Origin: DAOPXV01 sp035352535
GTDB lineage: Bacteria > Muiribacteriota > UBA9980
NCBI GenBank assembly: GCA_964545075.1
Contig: CAZJFS010000154.1
Span: forward strand, 1-10,288
Length of the DNA: 10,288 bases
Direction: 5' to 3'
Shown: one piece after another, positions 1 to 6,606 of the stretch
How positions within the stretch are numbered: position 1 is the first letter of the stretch
How the letters are laid out: each line of letters starts with the position of its first letter
The notes under the pieces: model-generated
Databases searched by the model: none
What the model saw: the letters and a program-made list of their open reading frames with translations, nothing else
Told to the model about the DNA's origin: nothing
Program-made: the position numbers and the translations under genes

Positions 1-16
1 CTTTTTTAATATATAA

Positions 17-1126
17 TCAAATTAAGTCAAAATATTTTTCAAGCAATTTAAAACCGTTTTTACCTGCAATTTCGTCCAGAGTGAGGGAAGCCATACATAA
101 AATCGCCGCCACTGTAAAATCACCGCGCGAAAAATTTTCCCCGTACTTTTTATCGAAACTTTCAACGTTAGCCGCAGCGGCATGCAGAAGCGCGCACATT
201 TCCACGAACGCCCCGTCAGATAATTTCGGCGTACCTTTGTAATTTTGAATTCTGCCGGTAGGACTGATATTCGGAAAATTTTCAATGCCGCAAAATTTTA
301 AAAATAATCCGGAATCGTATTTACCAAAAGCTTCGCGAATCCCTGCAAAATCGGCGATAAGCTCATCGTGAGCATTGTTACGCATCGAACCGAGGCAGCG
401 CCTGGTAAAGTAATGAGCGGATTCATGCCCCAGCCTTATTTTAAGCGAATATTCGCGCCACGCATTTTCATCGAACCCGGCTTTTTCAGCAAAAATACCG
501 CTGTAAGGTCCGTCGCTCAGCAGTAAAAAACTATCCTGATACATACTTTTTTTCGTTGCGGGCGGCATAAGACCTAAAGGATCTTCCGTAAGCTGACTTT
601 TCCTGTAAGCTAAATAGCGTTCGCAATTATTATAGCCGCTAATGGCGCAGGCTCCGGTCGAGGACGGTATGCCGACCGGTTCGTTCTTAAAGGCCAGCGC
701 CCGGAACAAGCTTACGAAATCATTTCTGTTTCTGACGATGATCACCGGGATCGAGCCCGCCGGCGTTTTATGTATAATCAGTTCGATCTTGCAAGGCTCT
801 TCGAGAGCAAGCCCGGAATTTGGTGAAATATCGGCGATTAACTTCTCCGCGCGAATCGCAGCCAGATATTCTTCACTTGTACTTACGCCTTTTTCCACGG
901 GAAAGTTAAGCTGCGGAAGCCTCGATTTGAGTGTCTGAAAGACGCCTTTTTTTTTGGATTCATCAAGGTAAGCACGCCATGTTCCGACAAAGTCTTCGTC
1001 GAGCAGCGGAAGCTTGTCAAAAATTCCGCTGGAACACGAAAACATATTTTTGGTGTACAACTTTAATTCTTCACTAAATGACGAAATACTCGAGCATTCA
1101 TTGACGCAACCGTCGAATTTTTCCAT
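17..1126 (-). CDS. HExxH zincin-like protein, family not recognised
   Basis: A 369-residue soluble protein with no signal peptide or membrane segment. The clear signature is H234-E-S-A-H238, followed 17 residues later by E255 in DELIADFAG. This HExxH plus downstream Glu in an E-x-x-A-D context is the usual zinc-ligand layout of zincin metallopeptidases, with H234, H238 and E255 as likely ligands and E235 as the catalytic base. The N-terminal 230 residues match no family I can name; a Gly/Asn/Arg-rich patch at 158-175 (GACAISGYNNCER) looks conserved. The start is supported by a good Shine-Dalgarno, AAGGAAG, seven bases upstream. It is divergent from the sigma factor and lanthipeptide genes. 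It could be a leader or product protease, an immunity factor, or unrelated. Protease activity is inferred from the motif; the partner is unknown. Confidence 0.8.
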   Translation of the reverse strand: MEKFDGCVNECSSISSFSEELKLYTKNMFSCSSGIFDKLPLLDEDFVGTWRAYLDESKKKGVFQTLKSRLPQLNFPVEKGVSTSEEYLAAIRAEKLIADISPNSGLALEEPCKIELIIHKTPAGSIPVIIVRNRNDFVSLFRALAFKNEPVGIPSSTGACAISGYNNCERYLAYRKSQLTEDPLGLMPPATKKSMYQDSFLLLSDGPYSGIFAEKAGFDENAWREYSLKIRLGHESAHYFTRRCLGSMRNNAHDELIADFAGIREAFGKYDSGLFLKFCGIENFPNISPTGRIQNYKGTPKLSDGAFVEMCALLHAAAANVESFDKKYGENFSRGDFTVAAILCMASLTLDEIAGKNGFKLLEKYFDLI

Positions 1127-1180
1127 TAAGTTCTTCCTTATTCATAAATTTTTTGCGCATTAAGTATGCTAACATATTCC

Positions 1181-1208
1181 ATGTCATATGTCATTATATT
1201 ATTGTCAA
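1181..1208 (-). promoter_or_regulatory. TTGACA box with tandem TGACAT repeats in the divergent gap
   Basis: On the minus strand a perfect TTGACA (1208-1203) is followed after nine bases by two adjacent heptamers ATGACAT (1194-1188 and 1187-1181). This gives three same-direction copies of TGACA in 28 bases. No convincing -10 lies 15-18 bases after the TTGACA, while a TATAAT sits only four bases from it. The site may therefore be a direct-repeat regulator site and not a plain promoter. It lies about 60-80 bases upstream of the HExxH gene and about 145 bases upstream of the sigma gene. Confidence 0.25.
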
Positions 1209-1274
1209 AGTTAATAATCCACCTGCCAGGCATGATGAAATTCGTCACATGTTATATCCAAATTTTTTCGAGCG

Positions 1275-1304
1275 TTGATAAAAAATTCTTGATAATAACA
1301 TATT
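1275..1304 (+). promoter_or_regulatory. Weak candidate promoter for the sigma factor gene
   Basis: TTGATA at 1275-1280 and CATATT at 1299-1304 are separated by 18 bases, in an AT-rich stretch upstream of the sigma gene. Each hexamer is an imperfect match to the housekeeping consensus. A second TTGATA (1289-1294) lacks a good partner -10. I see no clear ECF-type promoter that would show autoregulation. Confidence 0.2.
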
Positions 1305-1351
1305 AGTTGTGATAGCATGTTTTCAAATTTAGTAATTGAATTTCAAAATTA

Positions 1352-1918
1352 TTGATAAATTGGGATCGTGTATTTGTGTATAACTTTGAAAATGAGTCGG
1401 AACTGAATATGATGTATGAAGAATACTTTCCAAAAGTATATAACTTCATTTTTTACAGGCTTCTTCACCGCGAGCAAACGGAAGACATCGTAAGCGAAGT
1501 CTTTTTAAAAATCATAGCAAACATAAACAAATTCGATCCTGATAAGGTATGCTTTTCCACCTGGATTTTCAGTATATCAAATAACGTCATGATCGACCAT
1601 TTCAGAAAACAACGCCGTTACGTTAACATGACGGACGGAATTTTTAAATTTGAAGAATTGAGCGCTATAGATTTCGACGAGCAATGTGAAAAAATATTAA
1701 GTGATGACAGAAAACTTTTGTATAAAGCGCTGGCGGAACTCGACGAAAAACAACGCTATATAATTTCACTCAAATATTTCGGCGGTTATAGCAATAAAAA
1801 AATATCGGATATAACCGGAATCAACGAAAGCAGCGTTTCAACGATATGCGCCCGAACGATCGCCAAACTAAAAACCAAGTTAAAAATTTCTTTTAATGAT
1901 TCGACCGAGGACTTTTAA
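1352..1918 (+). CDS. ECF-type sigma-70 family RNA polymerase sigma factor
   Basis: A 188-residue two-domain sigma factor that would direct RNA polymerase to a specific promoter set. Region 2 spans about residues 21-88 (MYEEYFPKVYNFIFYRL, EDIVSEVFLKI, then FSTWIFSISNNVMIDHFRK). Region 4 spans about 125-176, with LDEKQRYIISLKYFGGYS and a helix-turn-helix around 146-170 ending in an Arg/Lys-rich recognition helix. The linker is short with no region 3, as in ECF sigmas. The start is unsure: the longest frame begins with TTG at 1352 with no Shine-Dalgarno; a GTG at 1376 has GGGA ten bases upstream; ATGs lie at 1409 and 1412. The conserved part begins near residue 21, so all are possible. The lanthipeptide precursor starts 52 bases after the stop. 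No anti-sigma factor is visible. Confidence 0.9.
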   Translation: MINWDRVFVYNFENESELNMMYEEYFPKVYNFIFYRLLHREQTEDIVSEVFLKIIANINKFDPDKVCFSTWIFSISNNVMIDHFRKQRRYVNMTDGIFKFEELSAIDFDEQCEKILSDDRKLLYKALAELDEKQRYIISLKYFGGYSNKKISDITGINESSVSTICARTIAKLKTKLKISFNDSTEDF

Positions 1919-1923
1919 TTTTT

Positions 1924-1954
1924 TTGAGATGATCGCGATTATGGAACGTATAAT
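1924..1954 (+). promoter_or_regulatory. Candidate promoter directly before the precursor gene
   Basis: A perfect TATAAT (1949-1954) with TTGAGA (1924-1929) upstream at a long 19-base spacing. Transcription would start near 1961, leaving about ten bases before the precursor ATG, which just includes the AGAGG ribosome site (1961-1965). This would let the precursor be made apart from the sigma gene. The short leader and long spacer weaken the call; co-transcription with the sigma gene is the alternative. Confidence 0.25.
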
Positions 1955-1970
1955 GTAATAAGAGGTCGGC

Positions 1971-2201
1971 ATGCTTAACGATAAAAAATTCGACTTTTCG
2001 GAAGAAAGCAAAATAAAAGAAAGCTTATTCGTCAGAATGAAGCATAAATATGAGTACGAAAAAAAGCACCCGAACGATGCATCCGAATTAAGCGATAGCG
2101 AACTCAGGCTCGTCGCAGGCGGTAAAAGTGAAAAGTGCCAGGGCGGCGCAAATTGTTCTTCGTGCATTAATAATAAAAACGGCAAATGTATATTTAGCTA
2201 A
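1971..2201 (+). CDS. Class II lanthipeptide (LanM substrate) precursor peptide
   Basis: A 76-residue peptide read as the substrate of the LanM encoded downstream. Residues 1-51 form a charged leader (many Lys, Glu, Asp) ending ELSDSELRLVAGG, the classic double-glycine leader end with cleavage expected after G51. The 25-residue core (52-76) holds Cys at 56, 62, 65 and 73, Ser at 53, 63, 64 and 76, no Thr, and Lys at 52, 55, 69 and 72. Four Ser and four Cys could in principle form up to four lanthionines, though S76 is C-terminal and S63/S64 lie between cysteines. A good AGAGG site sits five bases before the ATG. The leader end resembles that of Nif11-type precursors, but I do not see a full Nif11 domain. 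Disulfide bonds or metal binding by the four Cys are alternatives; the neighbouring LanM makes the lanthipeptide reading much stronger. Confidence 0.85.
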   Translation: MLNDKKFDFSEESKIKESLFVRMKHKYEYEKKHPNDASELSDSELRLVAGGKSEKCQGGANCSSCINNKNGKCIFS

Positions 2202-2293
2202 TTATTTTGTTTTAAACCATTAAAAACATAGCCGTTGCATATAACACAATATCATAAACCGATTCAATAAAATTCACATCAAGGGTGAATTTC

Positions 2294-2320
2294 ATGAACG
2301 AATACAACGTAAAAAAATGA
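2294..2320 (+). CDS. Eight-codon leader ORF coupled to the acyltransferase gene
   Basis: ATG at 2294 encodes MNEYNVKK and stops at TGA 2318-2320, sharing ATGA with the acyltransferase start at 2317. It has its own ribosome site (AGGGTG, 2282-2287, about six bases upstream), whereas the acyltransferase ATG is preceded only by A-rich sequence. This suggests that ribosomes load at the leader ORF and restart on the acyltransferase. It could be chance, or a sign that the gene once started here in another frame. Confidence 0.4.
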   Translation: MNEYNVKK

Positions 2321-3237
2321 GCGATAATAATTACGAAATCAGACTACTGGCCTCGAACGAAACCGAAGGCTTCAAATCCATGACCTATGGCCAATACAAG
2401 CCTTTTCTGGCGTGGATGGATAACGTGCTCGGACGTCTTTTACCCGTGGCCCTGTTTTGCGAAGGACGTCCCGCCGGACTTCTTCTGGGCATGCAAAGCC
2501 AGCAGAACGACACGCTGGATATCATGTCGCTTTTCATCGAAAAACCTCATCGCGGCAGCGGCCGCTCTCTTGAAATGATAAAATTCATGGAGAAAAAATG
2601 CCGGGAATTCGGAATTGCCGCCATGAAGTCTTTTTATTTCGACAACCGTCCGTTTGTACCGTATATAAATAAACTGCTCGACATGTGCGGGTTTGGCCCG
2701 GCAGAACCCGAAGTGTTTTTTTGTAAATGCGATAAAAGCTTTACTAATATGCCTATGATCGATTATACAGATATGCCGAAAGGGTTCGAGGTTTTTAAAT
2801 GGACCGAGCTGAATTCTTTTCTGAAAAACAGTCTCAGAAACGAATGGGAAAACAAGGAATGGTTCGACAAAAGACTTTCCCCGTTTTCGTGCGAAGAGAC
2901 CATCGTTCCCGAGTTGAGCCTCGGACTTCGAAAAGATAATGAAATAGTCGGATGGGCCATATGTAATTATTATAGCGAAGATACGCTCTTATATACTTCC
3001 ATTTTTATAATGCCAGAACTCCAGGGCGCCGCGCTTGGCATTGCGCTTCAGATGCGTTCGATTCGCGAGCACCTTTTTACCGATCTCGCTCAAAAATATC
3101 CTTACGCTTTATTCGAAGTAAGATACGATAATCCGGCGCGGTTAAAAATGGTCAAGAAAAAATTCTCCAGATACGCCGTGGAACAATATGATCAGGTGAT
3201 CAGGAGAAAAATTTTAATAAATAGCGGCAACTTTTAA
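2317..3237 (+). CDS. Two-domain GNAT family N-acyltransferase
   Basis: A 306-residue protein with two GNAT-like halves. The N-terminal half (about 5-140) has PVALFCEGRPAGLLLG, the beta4 strand DIMSLFIEKP, and the acetyl-CoA pyrophosphate loop at 79-84 (RGSGRS). The C-terminal half (about 155-300) repeats the plan: SLGLRKDNEIVGWAIC, YTSIFIMPELQ and a more degenerate loop QGAALGIAL (236-244). GNAT enzymes move an acyl group from CoA or a carrier protein to an amine. The gene lies between the lanthipeptide precursor and LanM, 26 bases before LanM, so it is probably in the same transcript. Acylation of the peptide N-terminus or of core lysines is plausible, since GNATs tailor some lanthipeptides and other RiPPs; self-protection or an unrelated substrate is possible. 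The substrate is unknown. Confidence 0.85.
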   Translation: MSDNNYEIRLLASNETEGFKSMTYGQYKPFLAWMDNVLGRLLPVALFCEGRPAGLLLGMQSQQNDTLDIMSLFIEKPHRGSGRSLEMIKFMEKKCREFGIAAMKSFYFDNRPFVPYINKLLDMCGFGPAEPEVFFCKCDKSFTNMPMIDYTDMPKGFEVFKWTELNSFLKNSLRNEWENKEWFDKRLSPFSCEETIVPELSLGLRKDNEIVGWAICNYYSEDTLLYTSIFIMPELQGAALGIALQMRSIREHLFTDLAQKYPYALFEVRYDNPARLKMVKKKFSRYAVEQYDQVIRRKILINSGNF

Positions 3238-3263
3238 AAATAGTATTTGGGAAAGGAAACAAT

Positions 3264-6200
3264 ATGCGCCTCACAACCGAAGAATTGAAATCAATAGCCG
3301 CCGCCGCGGCATTTATCGACGAACGTATCGCCGGAGATGTCGTCGCTAAAAAATATTCCGAAGCGGATAACACCGAAAACAACGAACTTATGGCAAGATG
3401 GAAAATTCTTATATCGCCCGACATGAATCCGGTCATATTTGACCGGCGGATCGCTCTTACAAAAAAAGAGCTGAGCGAAATACTTCCTTTACTTGAAAAT
3501 CCGGCATACAACGACAAAAAAACTCTTCCCGCATGGACTCTAACTCTTGAAGAATTTTTCAAACTGCTTCCGGGGTCTTATGAAAACTTTATCGCCGCGC
3601 TTCCCGCTGGAACGCTGTTTTCCGATTCGGATGAGCCTTTTCAGCACGCATGGGCGCCATGGCTCAAGCTATGCCATAATATTTTCAAGACTGAGGCCGG
3701 AACACGCCAGACCTTGGTCAGTGAAAAAGCCATATCTTCATGGCTCAAATATATGTTGGCGTTTTTAAATAAAAACTTCGCGCTGTGCCTTATATCCGCG
3801 TTTGACCTCGTCAGATACAACGATTTCGGCTTTTTTTCGATTCCTTCCGCCACGTCCCTTCCTGAAGGCTCTAAAACTCACTATGACAATTTTTCACAAA
3901 ATTTATTGAACGGCGGATGGCTCGAAATATTAAAAAGATATCCCGTCGCGGCGCGCCTTATTTCGACCTTTTGCAGACAACAGGCTCTGTATTTCGCCGA
4001 GACCCTTAAAAACCTCGAAAAAGACATTGAAAAAATACGCCGCACGCTTAATCGCGGCATAAACCCCGGCATCGTAAAAGACATCGAAGCCGGTCTTTCC
4101 GACTTTCACAACGGCGGAAAAAGCGTTATAAAATTCGAATTTGAAAGCGGCCTGATTGTTTTTTATAAACCGCGCTCTGGCGGCGTCGACTTTTTGTGGG
4201 CGGATCTTCTCAGGTGGGTTGAAGAAAAAATGCGCGGAAGTAAATTCAGAACTCCGGTCCATGTCGAAGGCGAAGGCTGCTGCTGGGCGGAAAATATTCT
4301 GAATACGCCGCTCGATAAAGCTGAAGACGCGGCCTCATTCTATTATAAAGCCGGAAGTATACTGGCTTTAACTTATATTCTTGGCGGCACGGATTTTCAT
4401 CAGGAAAATCTGATCGCGTCCGGCGACGACCCTATCCTCATAGATCTTGAAACGCTGCTCCGGCCTCTGGTAAAACAATTCAGCCACGCAAAAATGCCAC
4501 CGGAGGAAAGGGAATTATTTACGAGCCTTGAAGGCGATTCCGTTTTAAGAACATGTATGCTTCCTCTCTGGTCGCCGATCTCGAAAGAAATCTCAAGAGA
4601 TTACGGCGCCCTGACTCCCGATGATAACGCCGCTTATTCAGTGCAGGAATGGCTCGATATAAATACTGATCGTATGCGGCGGGGGCGGATCGATAGAAAA
4701 ACGAACCCTTCGCCTAACGTCGCCCATTTCAACGGAACGCTCGTAAGCGTGATCAAGCACAAGAGCGATATCATTAAAGGGTTTGAAGATATCTACAGAT
4801 TAATAATGAATTCGCGTGATGACTTTTTAAGCGACGGCGGCCCGTTGAAAAAGTTTCATTGCGAAATCCCAATGCGTTACCTGCCAAGGCAATCTCAGGT
4901 ATACGGCGATATGATAAGCCGTCTCAGATCGCCAGGGCTCATGCGCGACGGCGCAGCGTATTCCATCGAGATCGAGGGCCTCGCAAGAGCATTTATAAAC
5001 AACGAAGACGTCGAGCGCATCGAAGCTATATGGCGGGTATTCGAGGCCGAAAAAAACTCGCTGCTTTTTTTAAATATTCCATTATTCGAATTTACATCCG
5101 ACGGCCATGCGATCTTCGACGGCCGAAAAATGTTGCTTGAAGATTATTTTCTTTTCACGGCGATCAAGGAAGCGGAACGACGCGTGTTGAAATTGAGCGC
5201 TGAAGACCTCGAATTCCAATCGCAGATGATCGATGCGTCGCTTTTATGCAGATACCCCGACGCCAGCGTTTCTGATATTGAAGTCAAAGCCGCGAACACC
5301 AGAGAATCCTTAGATATGCAACTTCTTTCAGAAAAAAACTACATCGAGACAGCTAGCGCGATTGCCGAAGAAATAGTAAAAAGGGCGATTACAAGGTGCG
5401 GAAAGCCACAGTGGCTGACGCTCAAATCAGATCCGATCAAGCATATAAACTTCATTGGCCCCGTCGATACGACCATCTATGAAGGAATATCGGGAATCGG
5501 CCTTTTCCTCGCCGCCTATGAAAAAGTAACGGGCGATAAGACTCATCACGAATTTGCGTTAAAATGTTTTTCGAATATAGTAGAATTACTCGACGATAAT
5601 AAAAACGCTTCGCAGGCATTCAATAATTCTTCAGGATATTGCAGCGGAATACCCGGTATTCTCTGGGCCATATATAATTCCGCAATTTATCTAAACGATG
5701 AGCGGCTTATGGACGCGGCAAAAAAAGGGCTCACCATGCTTAACAGCAAGCCCATCGAAAAAGACCAGGGGCTGGACATAATCGCCGGAGCGGCCGGAAG
5801 CTTGCTCGTTTTAATGGCGTTATACGACATATTCCACGACGAACGCCTTATTGCCCTCGCGAACGATTATGCCGAAAGCCTTCTCGATAAACGCTTTCAG
5901 TTCGATAAATGGAGGCTCTGGCCGTCCCCCCACGCATACAAGCCGCTAACCGGACTCGCGCACGGCGCTTCAGGCTACGCGCTTGTTCTTTCGAAAGCAT
6001 ACGAACTGACGGGAAACGATCGGTTCAGGGAAGCAGCCGCGGAAGCGATCGATTATGAAACGGCGACATATATTCCGTCACATAATAACTGGCCCGACTA
6101 CCGTCATAATCGCGATCTGAAGCCCGGCGAAGTCGGCTTCATGGGCGGATGGTGTTCCGGCGCCCCGGGCATTGGCCTGGCGCGAATGAAAATGCCGAAA

Positions 6201-6557
6201 AAATTTCACGACGATAAATTAATAAACGACATAGAAAATTCCATTTTATTCGTGACAAACCTCAATCATTCGCATGTGCACCGCGACCATCTCTGCTGCG
6301 GTTACGCCGGACGCATAGATTTCCTGATCGAGGCCGCCGCCGCCCTCGACCGCCCTCAGTTGCTCGATGAGGCTAAAAAGCAATTTTCGTTCATCGTTAA
6401 CCGGGCGAAAAAGAATGGACGTTATACGCTATCCGTAGACGATTCGAAATCAGTCTTCACTCCGGGACTTTTTACGGGAATCTCGGGAATAGGTTTGACG
6501 GCATTGAGACTGATAAATCCAAAAGATATTCCGACATTTCTTATACCAGGATTATAA
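3264..6557 (+). CDS. Class II lanthipeptide synthetase LanM, CCG zinc type
   Basis: A 1097-residue bifunctional cytoplasmic enzyme that dehydrates Ser/Thr of a precursor and closes thioether rings with Cys. The dehydratase (DUF4135-type) half covers about 90-650. Residues D280, H282, K302, D377, H379, N382 and D394 fall at almost the same spacings as the phosphorylation residues of CylM, and R538 and S544 correspond to its elimination pair Arg/Thr, so Thr appears replaced by Ser. The cyclase (LanC-like) half covers about 745-1090, with the usual GIxG/GxxG repeats, H900 in LAHGASG, and zinc ligands C964 (WCSGAPG), C1011 and C1012 (LCCGYAG). CCG instead of CHG is the mark of the ProcM-like group with a three-Cys zinc site. 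The start has a strong AAGGA site six bases upstream. Length is normal and the frame is intact. It lies last in the plus-strand run, 26 bases after the acyltransferase. Confidence 0.95.
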   Translation: MRLTTEELKSIAAAAAFIDERIAGDVVAKKYSEADNTENNELMARWKILISPDMNPVIFDRRIALTKKELSEILPLLENPAYNDKKTLPAWTLTLEEFFKLLPGSYENFIAALPAGTLFSDSDEPFQHAWAPWLKLCHNIFKTEAGTRQTLVSEKAISSWLKYMLAFLNKNFALCLISAFDLVRYNDFGFFSIPSATSLPEGSKTHYDNFSQNLLNGGWLEILKRYPVAARLISTFCRQQALYFAETLKNLEKDIEKIRRTLNRGINPGIVKDIEAGLSDFHNGGKSVIKFEFESGLIVFYKPRSGGVDFLWADLLRWVEEKMRGSKFRTPVHVEGEGCCWAENILNTPLDKAEDAASFYYKAGSILALTYILGGTDFHQENLIASGDDPILIDLETLLRPLVKQFSHAKMPPEERELFTSLEGDSVLRTCMLPLWSPISKEISRDYGALTPDDNAAYSVQEWLDINTDRMRRGRIDRKTNPSPNVAHFNGTLVSVIKHKSDIIKGFEDIYRLIMNSRDDFLSDGGPLKKFHCEIPMRYLPRQSQVYGDMISRLRSPGLMRDGAAYSIEIEGLARAFINNEDVERIEAIWRVFEAEKNSLLFLNIPLFEFTSDGHAIFDGRKMLLEDYFLFTAIKEAERRVLKLSAEDLEFQSQMIDASLLCRYPDASVSDIEVKAANTRESLDMQLLSEKNYIETASAIAEEIVKRAITRCGKPQWLTLKSDPIKHINFIGPVDTTIYEGISGIGLFLAAYEKVTGDKTHHEFALKCFSNIVELLDDNKNASQAFNNSSGYCSGIPGILWAIYNSAIYLNDERLMDAAKKGLTMLNSKPIEKDQGLDIIAGAAGSLLVLMALYDIFHDERLIALANDYAESLLDKRFQFDKWRLWPSPHAYKPLTGLAHGASGYALVLSKAYELTGNDRFREAAAEAIDYETATYIPSHNNWPDYRHNRDLKPGEVGFMGGWCSGAPGIGLARMKMPKKFHDDKLINDIENSILFVTNLNHSHVHRDHLCCGYAGRIDFLIEAAAALDRPQLLDEAKKQFSFIVNRAKKNGRYTLSVDDSKSVFTPGLFTGISGIGLTALRLINPKDIPTFLIPGL

Positions 6558-6577
6558 GATCAATAATAAACTCCGGC

Positions 6578-6605
6578 GATTGGTTCAAACCCGAAACCGG
6601 TTTTT
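6578..6605 (+). terminator. Weak intrinsic terminator after LanM
   Basis: GATTGGTT (6578-6585) can pair with AACCGGTT (6595-6602), three pairs being G-U, around a nine-base loop; a run of five T follows at 6601-6605. It sits in the 49-base gap between the convergent LanM and permease genes. The stem is poor in G-C pairs, and its last bases overlap the T run, so strength is doubtful. Confidence 0.35.
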
Positions 6606-6606
6606 A

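Noticed and set aside
642..938. Plus-strand 98-codon open frame inside the HExxH gene
   Set aside because: It lies fully antisense to a gene with a clear motif and ribosome site, and its protein shows no family features.
1220..1235. TGCCAGGCA palindrome in the divergent gap
   Set aside because: Nine bases is short enough to arise by chance, and no second copy is seen in the window.
1880..2185. Minus-strand 101-codon frame across the sigma/precursor junction
   Set aside because: Antisense to the precursor and its leader; hydrophobic Ser/Leu-rich composition is typical of a shadow frame, with no ribosome site.
2209..2226. TTTTAA/TTAAAA inverted repeat after the precursor as an attenuator or terminator
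   Set aside because: Six A-T pairs only, too weak to end transcription; no T run follows the stem.
3930..4262. Minus-strand 110-codon frame within LanM
   Set aside because: Covers the conserved dehydratase motifs on the other strand; Phe/Ala-rich translation mirrors LanM codon bias.
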